Positions 7,545 to 16,278 of a stretch of DNA of 54,458 nucleotides are shown piece by piece. The DNA lies in the NCBI GenBank assembly GCA_947624585.1, contig CANQKZ010000004.1, forward strand, positions 1 through 54,458, given 5' to 3'. Under the pieces are notes generated by a model that saw nothing but the letters and a program-made list of their open reading frames with translations, did not search any database and was not told the DNA's origin. The stretch's first letter is position 1. Each line of letters starts with the position of its first letter. Source of the stretch: an uncultured Oscillospiraceae bacterium (GTDB taxonomy: Bacteria; Bacillota; Clostridia; Oscillospirales; Oscillospiraceae). The position numbers were made by a program, and so were the translations under genes.

Positions 7545-9083
7545 ATGAAAAAGTTTATCGCGATCCTGCTTGCTCTCGTGATGGTGCTGGCCCTGGCGGC
7601 CTGCGGCGGAAACGGGGACAGCAACACCGACACCGGCGACAAGGACACCGGCAGCACCGGCACCAGTTCCACTGGCACCAACGACAAGGACACCGGCAGT
7701 ACCGACACTGGCGACAAGAACGACGCCGAGACTCCCGCCGTGGAGAAGCCCGCCAGCATCAGCTGGTGGACCCACTCCGGCCTCAATGAGGAGGACTACG
7801 TCCAGGAATGGGACGCCGCCTTTGAGGAGCTGGTGGGCGTGGACCTGAACCACACCCAGGTTTCCAACAACGAGTACGCCACCCTTCTGGACACCGCTTT
7901 CACCTCCGGCACTGAGCCCAACGTGTTCGACCTGTCCTCCGAGCAGAGGCTGACCTATTTCGCCAGCCAGGGCGGCGTGGCGGATCTGACCGATCTTGTC
8001 AAGGCATCCGGCATCTATGACAGAGTTGACCCCGCTGTTTGGGAAGCCATCTCCATTGACGGTCGCATCTACGGCGTGCCCACCGAGATCCCCAGCGGCG
8101 CCGAGACCTATGTGCGTCAGGACTGGCTGGACCGGCTTGGCATGGACGTCCCCACCAACTATGACGAGTTCATCACCATGCTCCGCGCCTTCCGCGACCA
8201 GATTGACGAGTGCACCGTGCCTCTGACCGTCCCCGGCTTCAAGAGCGCCATGAACCTGCCCGAGTTCTACTGGGATGCCGAGTCCGACTTCACCTATGTG
8301 GACGGCAAGTGGGTGGACGGCATGCAGCAGCCCAACTTCAAGGATGCCATGCAGAGGCTCCACGATGCCTACGCCGAGGGCCTCATCGACATGGAGGCCG
8401 TGACCAACACCACCAGCGCCTGCCGCGACAAGTGGTACTCCGGCGGAGCCGGCGTGTTCAACTACTGGGGCGGCAAGTGAGGCGATACCCTGACCACCAA
8501 CCTGAAGGCCAACTTCCCCGAGGCCGAGGTCACCGGCATCCCCGCCATCGACGAGACCTACTACCGTTACTCCGCCTTCAACGTCTACTGCATCGACGGT
8601 ATGCTGTCTGAAGAGGAGGTCGCCCAGGTCTTTGAGTACTTCTTCAAGGTCATCTTTGACGGCAAGGAGGGTTCCGCTCTCTACTATGCCGGTGTCGAGG
8701 GCCTGCACCACTCCACCGACGACCAGGGGTACATGACCTTCTTGCCTATGAAGACCAACCCTGACAGCAACTTCCAGTCCGTGTGGGGCACCCCGTGGAT
8801 GAACGTGGTGGCCTTTGACGAGCCCGAGAAGTTCCCCCAGCCCAGCGATATCGTCACCACTACCCTGGAGACGCTGGCCGCCTCCGCCACCTTCAAGACC
8901 AACACCCCCGTCTCCGAGACCCTGAACAAGATCACCGCTGACCTGACCTCCGTCCGTGAGGAGGCCATCGCCAAGATGGTCATGGGCGACGTCTCCGTGG
9001 AGGACGGCATCGCGGACTACTGCAAGAAGGCTGCGGAGCTGGGCGTTGACCAGGTCCTGGCCGAGATGAACGGCGAAGCTTGA
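7545..9083 (+). pseudogene. Solute-binding lipoprotein (SBP family 1, LplA-like) with in-frame TGA
   Basis: A type II signal peptide ends in the lipobox LALAAC (Cys20). A flexible Gly/Asp/Ser/Thr linker with GDKDTGST-like repeats (about residues 22-65) follows, then an extracellular solute-binding domain. TGA at 8478-8480 (codon 312) interrupts the frame (WGGK-stop-GDTL). The same frame then runs on for 200 sense codons with normal composition to TGA 9081-9083, giving a normal family length of 512. TGA is the usual stop elsewhere in this window, so a genetic-code change is excluded. A TGG-to-TGA nonsense mutation or a sequencing error is most likely. If real, the importer would lack a functional receptor. 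The ORF track shows the halves as 7545-8480 and 8601-9083. Start has AGGAGGAG upstream. Confidence 0.85.
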
Positions 9084-9137
9084 GCCTCCGGAACATGTGA
9101 CCTTTCAAAAAACGCGAAATATCTTCAAATAACCTTA

Positions 9138-9164
9138 GGGGGACCCGTCTTTGGCGGGCCCCCC
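9138..9164 (+). terminator. GC-rich hairpin after the binding-protein gene
   Basis: GGGGGACCCG pairs with CGGGCCCCCC around a 7-nt loop. No T tract follows, so it may be a 3'-end stabiliser or partial terminator that separates transporter mRNA from the regulator/enzyme genes. Confidence 0.5.
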
Positions 9165-9277
9165 AGTGGACTGTATGACAAACATTTGATATAATATCGG
9201 ATACAACAGAGGAAGCGGCACGGGGCTCGGGCTTCGGGCTTCTATGCGCCTAAACTTATCGAGGATAAGAGCCAACG

Positions 9278-11545
9278 ATGGATAGGAGTGGTACTGTGGA
9301 GAAGAGAGAACAACACAAGAAGTCCGCCAGGAACAACTACGTGACGTATCTGCTTCTGTCCTTTACATCGGTGCTTTTGGTACCCTTTTTGGTGATCGCC
9401 ATCGGCATCACCGCCCTGTTTTATATGTACAGCCACCAGGTGACCCAGTCCAACATCGACAAGATCGACCACAGCATCGATCTCATCGACGACGAGCTCA
9501 CCTCGGTGACCTACATGGTCAGCTCCATGGCCACCAACGCCGACGTGGTGGCCGCCTCCGGGGTGGAGCTGGACACGGCGGGACTGCGGGCCATCACCAC
9601 CGCCATCCAGGCCCTGAAGAGCATCACCCGGTACACCACCCCGGGGCTGGAGGACGAGTACTACATCTACTTCCGGGAGTCGGACAGCGTCATCTACGAG
9701 TCCACCCTGTACCGGGGGGCGCTGTTTGAGCAGTACCTCACCGAGTGGGGCATCACCCGGGAGGAGTGGGTCCGGGATATCGTGCCGCCGGAGCTGTCCA
9801 GCGGAAAGTTCCTCATGAGCCAGTCCGGGACCCTCCAGTATGTCCAGCCCCTGAAGACCGGGACCATCAGCGGCGGCGGCAGCGGGGCGGCGGTGTTCGT
9901 GGTCAGCGGGAAGAAGCTGGAGAGCTACTTCTCCTCCATGGGGGAGTATGGGGACTACGCCCTGTACATCACTGACTCACGGGGAACGCTCCTGTACAAG
10001 AGCGACCGGGACGTGGACCGGGTGACGGACTTCTCCCACATGGCGGACCCCTTCCCGGAGAACCGGGACAGCAATATGATCCACCGGGTGTCCAACACCA
10101 ACGGGTGGAACTACTATCTGGTGTTCTCCAGCGGGGGCATCTATGAGAAGCTGGCGCTGGTCTACGCCATTGGGCTTCTGGCCGGTGTCCTTACCATCTT
10201 CTCAGCCATGATGCTGGCCCTGCACCGGTCCGTGCGGATCGGCAAGCCCATCGACGAGGTCTTCTCCCGAATCGATGTACCCAACGGGGAGGACCTGGGG
10301 CGGCGGGACTCGGAGAAGTTCAGCGCCATCGTCTCCGGGGTCTTGGACTCCAACGCCCTCCTGCGGGAGGAGATGGAGAAGAGCAAGCCCATGCGCCGGA
10401 AGATGTTCCTCCACGACCTGCTGTCTCTGGACGTGGTGAGTCCCCGGGAGATCCGGCTGATGGCGGAGAACGTGGGGGTCAACATCGACTACGACTGTTT
10501 CTGCATCGCCTCCGTGGATTTCTATGTCAACAACGACTTCAACGAGATCGACGAGCAGACCCTGGGAGACATTAAGGTCATCGAACAGGCACTGCTGGCC
10601 CGGATGGAGAAGTGGGTGGGCGAGAACGTCTGGTGTTACCAGCGCAACTACCACTCACGGCTCTTCATCTTCGGGGGCATCCGGTCCGGCGCCGTGTTGG
10701 AGCTGGCGGAGGAGCTCAGGACCTGGCTGGAGGACGTGTTCAACCTGGAATCCAACTGGGGCGTCAGCCAGAACTGCGCCGACATCCTGAACCTCTGGCG
10801 GTGCTGTGAGGAAGCGGAGACGGCCTGCGGCCGGTGCAGTATCCGGGACCACATCCTGTGCTACTCCGCCCAGATGGAGGACCGGAAGAGCATCTACTTC
10901 ACCGCCCGGGCGGAGGAGCGGATCGTTGGCAGCGTCCGTTCCGGGGATGACCAGGCGGTCCGGGACCTGTTGAACCTGATCTTCGAGGAGAATTTCGAGA
11001 ACAGGACCATCACCAGGGCCAACCTCCTGAAGCTCAACGAGAAGCTCACGGATCTGCTGATCTCCCTGGAAACCGAGGGGGACGGAACACCGGAGAGGCT
11101 CATCCGGGTCCGGGAGATCGCCGGTGACCCGGAGCGGTTCTCGGCGGAGGATTACCGGCAGGCGGTGACGGAGGCTTTCGTGGGCCAGTGCAGCGCCGTC
11201 AGCCAGGAGAAGAACTTCCAGAAGAGCAAGCTGGTGAACAGCATCAAGGAGTACATCCTGGCCAATTGGCAGAACGCCGACCTGGGGCTGTCCATGGTAG
11301 GAAGGATCTTCCAGCTCTCCGAGGGGTACGTCTCTACGGTGTTCAAGGAGCAGACGGGGGTGAACTTCGTCAGCTATGTGGAGAACGTCCGGATGGAACA
11401 CGCCTGCGAGTTGCTGAGGACCACCCAGATGAGCGTGGACGAGATCGGCGCCGCCGTGGGGTACAACAGCGTCCAGTCCTTCCGGCGGGCCTTCAAGCGG
11501 GTGTACAACGAGAGCCCCAACGATTACAGGAAGAACGCCCGGTAG
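9278..11545 (+). CDS. Membrane-anchored AraC-family sensor/regulator
   Basis: A 755-residue one-protein sensor and transcription factor. A first transmembrane helix (about residues 22-47), an extracellular Cache-like sensing region (about 50-285) and a second helix (about 288-312) precede a cytoplasmic linker. A C-terminal AraC DNA-binding domain follows (about 655-752), with FQLSEGYVSTVFKEQTG and AAVGYNSVQSFRRAFKR as its two helix-turn-helix units. This architecture is common beside YesL/LplB-type transporters and polysaccharide enzymes in Firmicutes. The GH95 start lies 23 bp after its stop, so it is probably cotranscribed with the enzymes. A TATAAT-containing AT-rich stretch lies near 9190. 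I infer that it senses an extracellular oligosaccharide and activates the locus. Confidence 0.88.
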   Translation: MDRSGTVEKREQHKKSARNNYVTYLLLSFTSVLLVPFLVIAIGITALFYMYSHQVTQSNIDKIDHSIDLIDDELTSVTYMVSSMATNADVVAASGVELDTAGLRAITTAIQALKSITRYTTPGLEDEYYIYFRESDSVIYESTLYRGALFEQYLTEWGITREEWVRDIVPPELSSGKFLMSQSGTLQYVQPLKTGTISGGGSGAAVFVVSGKKLESYFSSMGEYGDYALYITDSRGTLLYKSDRDVDRVTDFSHMADPFPENRDSNMIHRVSNTNGWNYYLVFSSGGIYEKLALVYAIGLLAGVLTIFSAMMLALHRSVRIGKPIDEVFSRIDVPNGEDLGRRDSEKFSAIVSGVLDSNALLREEMEKSKPMRRKMFLHDLLSLDVVSPREIRLMAENVGVNIDYDCFCIASVDFYVNNDFNEIDEQTLGDIKVIEQALLARMEKWVGENVWCYQRNYHSRLFIFGGIRSGAVLELAEELRTWLEDVFNLESNWGVSQNCADILNLWRCCEEAETACGRCSIRDHILCYSAQMEDRKSIYFTARAEERIVGSVRSGDDQAVRDLLNLIFEENFENRTITRANLLKLNEKLTDLLISLETEGDGTPERLIRVREIAGDPERFSAEDYRQAVTEAFVGQCSAVSQEKNFQKSKLVNSIKEYILANWQNADLGLSMVGRIFQLSEGYVSTVFKEQTGVNFVSYVENVRMEHACELLRTTQMSVDEIGAAVGYNSVQSFRRAFKRVYNESPNDYRKNAR

Positions 11546-11568
11546 CCCGGAGGAACAGGAGGAGATCT

Positions 11569-13827
11569 ATGGAGCTTCACTATACGAAACCCGCAGACTA
11601 CTGGGACCAGGCGCTCCCGGTGGGGAACGGGCGGCTGGGGGCAATGGTCTTTGGTGGTGTCCGGCGGGAGAGAATACAGCTCAACGAGGAGGGGCTTTGG
11701 AGCGGCGGTCCCCAGGACCGGATAAACCCCGACTGCGCCGGAGCTCTGGCGAAAATCAGGGCGCTTTTCCTTCAGGGTCAGGTGGAGGAGGCACAGAGGC
11801 TGGCCGTCTCCGACCTGTCCGGTACGCCCTACACCCAGAGGATGTACCAGACTCTGGGGGACCTGTGGCTGGATTTCTTTGAAAAGGACGGCCAGGACCC
11901 GGACGCGCCCGCCTGCGGCTATCGCCGGGGCCTGGACCTGGAACGGGCGGTGGCATGGACGCGGTATGAGAGGGGCGGGACGCTCTTTGAAAGGCAGGTC
12001 TTTGCCTCCCGCCCCGCCGATTGTCTCGTCCTTCGCCTGACCGCCAGGGGTGGAGGGAGGATGAGCTTTACCTGCCGCCTGGACCGGAAGCGCCACATGG
12101 ATTTTGCGGAACACACTGAGGACGGCACGCTCCTTTGCGGCGGGGATCAGCACGGTATCGGCTGGGCCGTGGGACTTGCTGTCCTCTCCGCAGACGGCGA
12201 ACGGGAGACTGCCGGGACCCGCCTGACAGTCCGCGGGGTACGGGATGTGACCCTGATTCTCACCGCCAAAACAGCCGTTGGCTGTGAGGCGCGCGCTCTG
12301 GCCCGGAGAACGGCGGACAGTCTCCGGGAGCTTCGGACGTCCTCCCCGACCCCGGAGGCACTTTTGAAGGCCCACATAGAGGATCATCGGGCGCTTTTTG
12401 ACTGGGTGAAGTTGCGGCTGGGCGAGGATCGGAAGGCGGAGGACATCCCCACGGATGAGCGTCTGCGCCGGTTCGCTGTGGGAGCGGAGGACCCTGGCCT
12501 TGCGGCTCTTTACTTTCAGTACGGGCGGTATCTGACGATCGCCGGGAGCCGTCCCGGAGGTCTGCCCCTGACGCTCCAGGGCATATGGAACGAGGAATTC
12601 ATGCCGCCCTGGGACTCCAAATACACCATCAACATCAACCTGGAGATGAACTACTGGCCTGTGTACGTGGGCGCTCTTGCCGAGTGCGCGCAGCCCTACT
12701 TTGCCCTTCTGCGGCGGGTGGCGGAGAACGGACGGGAGACGGCGCGGCGGATGTACGGCTGCCGGGGGTTCGTCGCCCACCACAACACGGATATCCACGC
12801 GGACACCGCTCCCCAGGACGAGTACATCCCCGCCAGCTACTGGGTCATGGGCGGGGCGTGGCTGGCGACCGCCATATGGGAGCACTGGCTCTTCACCGGT
12901 GACCGGGTGCACTTGCGGGAAAACTTCGACATTTTGGAGAGCGCGGTGGAGTTCTTCGCGGATTTCCTTCAGGAGAACGAGCGCGGGGAGCTTGTGACCC
13001 TGCCCTCGGTGTCGCCGGAGAACAGTTACGAGCTGGAGGGGCGGCGGTTGTGGATGTGCCGGATGCCCGCCATGGACATTGAGATCCTGACCGACCTGCT
13101 GAACGCCTATCTGGGCGCGGCGAAGGAACTGGGCGCGGGGAACATGACGGAGAAGGCGCGGGAGATGATGGCAAAGCTCCCACCCTTGAAGATCGCCTCC
13201 GACGGGCGGCTTGTGGAATGGGAGCGGGAATATGGGGAGCCGGAGCCGGGACACCGGCACATCTCTCACCTGTATGCGCTCTACCCCAGCGCGCAGATTG
13301 ACCCGGAGGACACGCCGGAGCTGGCCCAGGCCGCAAGGCGCTCCCTGGAGTACCGTCTTGCCCACGGCGGCGGTCACACCGGGTGGAGCAGGGCGTGGAT
13401 TGTCCTCTTTTGGGCGCGTCTCCGGGAGGGGGACAGGGCCTTCGGGGATCTGCGGGCGTTGCTTGCGGACTCCACATTTGAAAACCTGATGGACAGCCAC
13501 CCCTCCAGGGGACGGGAGCGAGGCCGGGTCTTTCAAATCGACGGCAACATGGGCGGCGCCGCTGGTATCGTCGAGCTGCTGGTCCAGAGCCACAACGGGC
13601 GGATCCGTATCCTGCCCGCCCTGCCCTCCGCATGGCCGGAGGGGAGCGCGGAGGGACTTAGGGTCCGGGGAAACGGCGAGGTGACCATCAGCTGGCGGGA
13701 CGGGAGATTGAGTGATTTCCGGCTTCTGGCCCACAGCCCCATGGAGACAACGGTGATTTACGGCGAAGAGAAGCACACCGTCAGACTGGCCGCAGGGGAA
13801 ACTTGGCGCTGGCCGGAAGGAGAGTAA
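11569..13827 (+). CDS. Glycoside hydrolase family 95 (alpha-L-fucosidase / alpha-L-galactosidase type)
   Basis: This 752-residue enzyme should remove terminal alpha-1,2-linked L-fucose or L-galactose from oligosaccharides. The N-terminus YTKPADYWDQALPVGNGRLGAM is the GH95 signature. FVAHHNTDIHADTAP (near 404), HRHISHLY (near 563), HTGWSRAW (near 602) and QIDGNMGGAAGIVELL (near 657) are conserved active-site blocks. There is no signal peptide, so it is cytoplasmic. ATG 11569 follows AGGAGGAG; the longer ORF-track start lies inside the regulator gene and is rejected. It precedes the SGNH gene by 3 nt. In a pectin or xyloglucan context the substrate would be fucosylated or L-galactosylated side chains. 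Which sugar is used cannot be told from the sequence. Confidence 0.92.
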   Translation: MELHYTKPADYWDQALPVGNGRLGAMVFGGVRRERIQLNEEGLWSGGPQDRINPDCAGALAKIRALFLQGQVEEAQRLAVSDLSGTPYTQRMYQTLGDLWLDFFEKDGQDPDAPACGYRRGLDLERAVAWTRYERGGTLFERQVFASRPADCLVLRLTARGGGRMSFTCRLDRKRHMDFAEHTEDGTLLCGGDQHGIGWAVGLAVLSADGERETAGTRLTVRGVRDVTLILTAKTAVGCEARALARRTADSLRELRTSSPTPEALLKAHIEDHRALFDWVKLRLGEDRKAEDIPTDERLRRFAVGAEDPGLAALYFQYGRYLTIAGSRPGGLPLTLQGIWNEEFMPPWDSKYTININLEMNYWPVYVGALAECAQPYFALLRRVAENGRETARRMYGCRGFVAHHNTDIHADTAPQDEYIPASYWVMGGAWLATAIWEHWLFTGDRVHLRENFDILESAVEFFADFLQENERGELVTLPSVSPENSYELEGRRLWMCRMPAMDIEILTDLLNAYLGAAKELGAGNMTEKAREMMAKLPPLKIASDGRLVEWEREYGEPEPGHRHISHLYALYPSAQIDPEDTPELAQAARRSLEYRLAHGGGHTGWSRAWIVLFWARLREGDRAFGDLRALLADSTFENLMDSHPSRGRERGRVFQIDGNMGGAAGIVELLVQSHNGRIRILPALPSAWPEGSAEGLRVRGNGEVTISWRDGRLSDFRLLAHSPMETTVIYGEEKHTVRLAAGETWRWPEGE

Positions 13828-13830
13828 GGT

Positions 13831-14880
13831 ATGCGTATCGAGAACGGATTTCAGATCGCGGCCATCCCCGAGCCGCCCCTGCGGGTCTACGGCCTGGCGG
13901 TGGCGGACCGAGAGGAGCGGCGGTTCTGGCGTCTGCCGGAGCATATGCTGGAGCGGATGCCCCAGTACGATTTTCTGGGCCGCCGGAGCGTGGGAGGCCG
14001 GGTGAGGTTTTCCACGGATTCGGAAAAGATATTTGTTCGCATGACCCTGGACACCTGCCGGGAGGATGTCAATATCCCCCTGTCTGGCTCCGCAGGCGCG
14101 GATATCTATTTGGGCGCGGGGAAAGCCGCGCCGTTTCTGGGTTATATCGCCCCCGGCGTCCATACTGGCGACGAAATTACCGTGGAAAAAATCTTCATCA
14201 AGGGACCGTGGCTGGAGACGGTGACAGTGAATCTGCCCCGGAACGATCTGCTCCTGGCCCTGGAGATTGGCGTAGAGGAGGGCGCTTGTCTGCGGGAGGC
14301 GCCGAAGTACAGGACGGCAGCCCCCATCGTCTTTTACGGTTCCTCCATCACCGAGGGCGGCTGTGCCTGCCGGGTGGGGTGCTCCTACGTGAACTTGGTG
14401 AGCCGCTGGCTGGATGCGGATTTTTTGAATTTCGGCTTCTCCGGCAAGGCCCGTGGGGAGCGGGAATTTGCTGAATACATAGCCTCGCTGGAGCATATCA
14501 GCGCATTTGTGTACGATTACGACCACAACGCCCCAGACGCGGAGCATCTGCGGGCCACTCACGAGGCGTTTTTCCAAATCGTTCGGGCCGCGCACCCCCA
14601 TCTGCCCGTGTTGATGCTCAGCCGCCCGGATACGGACAAGGACCCAGTGGACGCGGCGGCGCGGCGGGACATCATCCGGGCGACATATGAGCGCGCCAGG
14701 GCCGCTGGGGACGGGAGCGTGTGGTTTTTGGATGGCGGGGCCTTTTTCTGCCCGGAGGGGCGGGCGGAGTGTACCGTGGACGGCACCCACCCCAACTCCC
14801 TGGGCTTCATGCGGATGGCGGAGGCGGTCTACCCTGTGCTCCACGCGATGCTCTACAGGAGGCGGGACGGGGATGTTTGA
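13831..14880 (+). CDS. SGNH/GDSL-type esterase with N-terminal beta domain
   Basis: A 349-residue hydrolase of the two-domain SGNH group (Lipase_GDSL_3-like with an N-terminal beta-sandwich). The block YGSSITEGG places the nucleophile at Ser172, and DGTHPNSLGF supplies the Asp317/His320 pair. The N-terminal 150 residues lack catalytic motifs. There is no signal peptide. Relatives in polysaccharide loci remove acetyl or other ester groups, and I infer deacetylation of imported oligosaccharides. ATG 13831 is 3 nt after the GH95 stop, and the end overlaps the next gene by 8 nt. Confidence 0.82.
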   Translation: MRIENGFQIAAIPEPPLRVYGLAVADREERRFWRLPEHMLERMPQYDFLGRRSVGGRVRFSTDSEKIFVRMTLDTCREDVNIPLSGSAGADIYLGAGKAAPFLGYIAPGVHTGDEITVEKIFIKGPWLETVTVNLPRNDLLLALEIGVEEGACLREAPKYRTAAPIVFYGSSITEGGCACRVGCSYVNLVSRWLDADFLNFGFSGKARGEREFAEYIASLEHISAFVYDYDHNAPDAEHLRATHEAFFQIVRAAHPHLPVLMLSRPDTDKDPVDAAARRDIIRATYERARAAGDGSVWFLDGGAFFCPEGRAECTVDGTHPNSLGFMRMAEAVYPVLHAMLYRRRDGDV

Positions 14881-16237
14881 GTTTTTGCCCGTCCCCCCGG
14901 AGGAGCACGGAATCTCCTTGGAGGTGGTGGGGGATTTCGAGCGGAGACTTGAAGAGCGCCAGGTGCGGATGCACGGGTATTTGATGCTCTCCGGCGGCAG
15001 GCTGATAGCGGAGCGATATTGGCCCCCTTACGGGCTGGACGTGAACCATCGTATGTACTCCGTTACCAAGAGTTTCACCGCCCTGGCCATTGGACTGCTG
15101 GCTGGGGAGGGGAGAATCGCTCTGACGGACCCTGTCTGCAAATATTTCCCGGACAAGCTGCCCCCGGCGGGACCCCACCCCTGGTGCGCGGAGACGACGG
15201 TGGAGGACATGCTGACCATGCGCACCTGCCACGGCTCCACCACCTACAAGCGGTACGAGGGGGACTGGGTAGAGTCCTTCTTCCGGGTGGAGCCGGCGGA
15301 CCACATACCGGGCACCGTGTTCGCCTACGACACCTCCTCCTCCCACGTGCTGGCCGCCCTGACGGAGCGGATGACCGGGATGACAATGTTGGACTACCTG
15401 AGAAAAAACGCCCTCAATGAGATGGGGTTTTCCAAGGGCGCGTACATCCTCCCTGACCCATACGGCGTCTCCCAGGGAGGAACGGGCCTCATGTGTACCC
15501 TCCGGGACGTGGCGCGGACGGCGTACCTGTGCCTCCACGGCGGGGTGTTTGACGGACGGGCGCTTCTGCCGCGGGAGTTCATGGGCCGCGCCCTTCAAAA
15601 TCACGTGCCCACCGATCTTCAAAGCTCCATGGACGAGCAATTTGGCTACGGGTACTTCTTCTGGATGGCCCGCAAGCGGGGATTTGTGATGTACGGCATG
15701 GGCGGTCAGTTGGCCCTGTGCTTCCCGGAGGCGGACTTCTGCCTTGCCACCATGGCGGACACCATCGGCGACCCGGCGGGACTTCAGAAGATCTACGACA
15801 GCTTTTATGAGACGATCTGGCCCTGTCTGAACATCTCGGACGCGCCGGTTGAGCCGGTCAAGCCGGAACCGCCCGCCGCTTTTTCCGGGCGGTACGTATT
15901 CTACGATAACCCCATGGGGTGGAAATGGGCGGAGATTGACCCTCGGCGGCGGGAGCTGCGCTTTGAGACGCCGGAGGGGCCCGCCGCACTGGGATATGGC
16001 AAGGGAGCGTACCAGACAGGCCGGATGTTTCCGGGGACCTCTTACCCCTGCGAGTGTGAGGGCGAGTGGAAGAGGGGCCATTTCCTCCTGCGGTGCTTTG
16101 TGACGGGGGAGGAGCAGGGACACGTCTTTATGGACTTCGCCCCCAAGGACATGCGCCTTGGCGTGCGCGTGACGGCCACGGGAGAGCCGTTTTTCCGGTA
16201 TTTCCGGGGCTTTGCCTCGGCTTACAAGGTCGAATAG
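14873..16237 (+). CDS. Serine hydrolase of the beta-lactamase/class C (esterase) fold
   Basis: A 454-residue protein with the S-x-x-K motif SVTK (Ser63/Lys66), a tyrosine-containing FAYDTSSSH block near residue 150, and YGMGGQ in place of the KTG-like third motif. It lacks a signal peptide, so an antibiotic-resistance role in the periplasm-like space is unlikely. Its place among intracellular carbohydrate enzymes suggests an esterase acting on decorated oligosaccharides. ATG 14873 lies 8 nt inside the SGNH gene, so translation is coupled. The C-terminal third (after about residue 330) is a separate beta-rich domain of unknown function. Confidence 0.8.
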   Translation: MFEFLPVPPEEHGISLEVVGDFERRLEERQVRMHGYLMLSGGRLIAERYWPPYGLDVNHRMYSVTKSFTALAIGLLAGEGRIALTDPVCKYFPDKLPPAGPHPWCAETTVEDMLTMRTCHGSTTYKRYEGDWVESFFRVEPADHIPGTVFAYDTSSSHVLAALTERMTGMTMLDYLRKNALNEMGFSKGAYILPDPYGVSQGGTGLMCTLRDVARTAYLCLHGGVFDGRALLPREFMGRALQNHVPTDLQSSMDEQFGYGYFFWMARKRGFVMYGMGGQLALCFPEADFCLATMADTIGDPAGLQKIYDSFYETIWPCLNISDAPVEPVKPEPPAAFSGRYVFYDNPMGWKWAEIDPRRRELRFETPEGPAALGYGKGAYQTGRMFPGTSYPCECEGEWKRGHFLLRCFVTGEEQGHVFMDFAPKDMRLGVRVTATGEPFFRYFRGFASAYKVE

Positions 16238-16278
16238 GAAATATGATTTGCCCGCGATCCGGGCGGAAGGAGAACAGT

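Noticed and set aside
8478-8480. Selenocysteine or TGA reassignment at the binding-protein stop
   Set aside because: TGA ends many genes in the window, so it is not reassigned. No SECIS-like stem was apparent directly after the codon, and the family has no selenoprotein role.
11524-14844. A 1106-residue minus-strand ORF opposite the GH95/SGNH genes
   Set aside because: Shadow frame of high-GC genes; it has no motifs and the opposite strand encodes clear enzymes.
14873-16237. Antibiotic-resistance beta-lactamase
   Set aside because: It has the S-x-x-K fold motif but no signal peptide, and its place in a carbohydrate operon favours an esterase.
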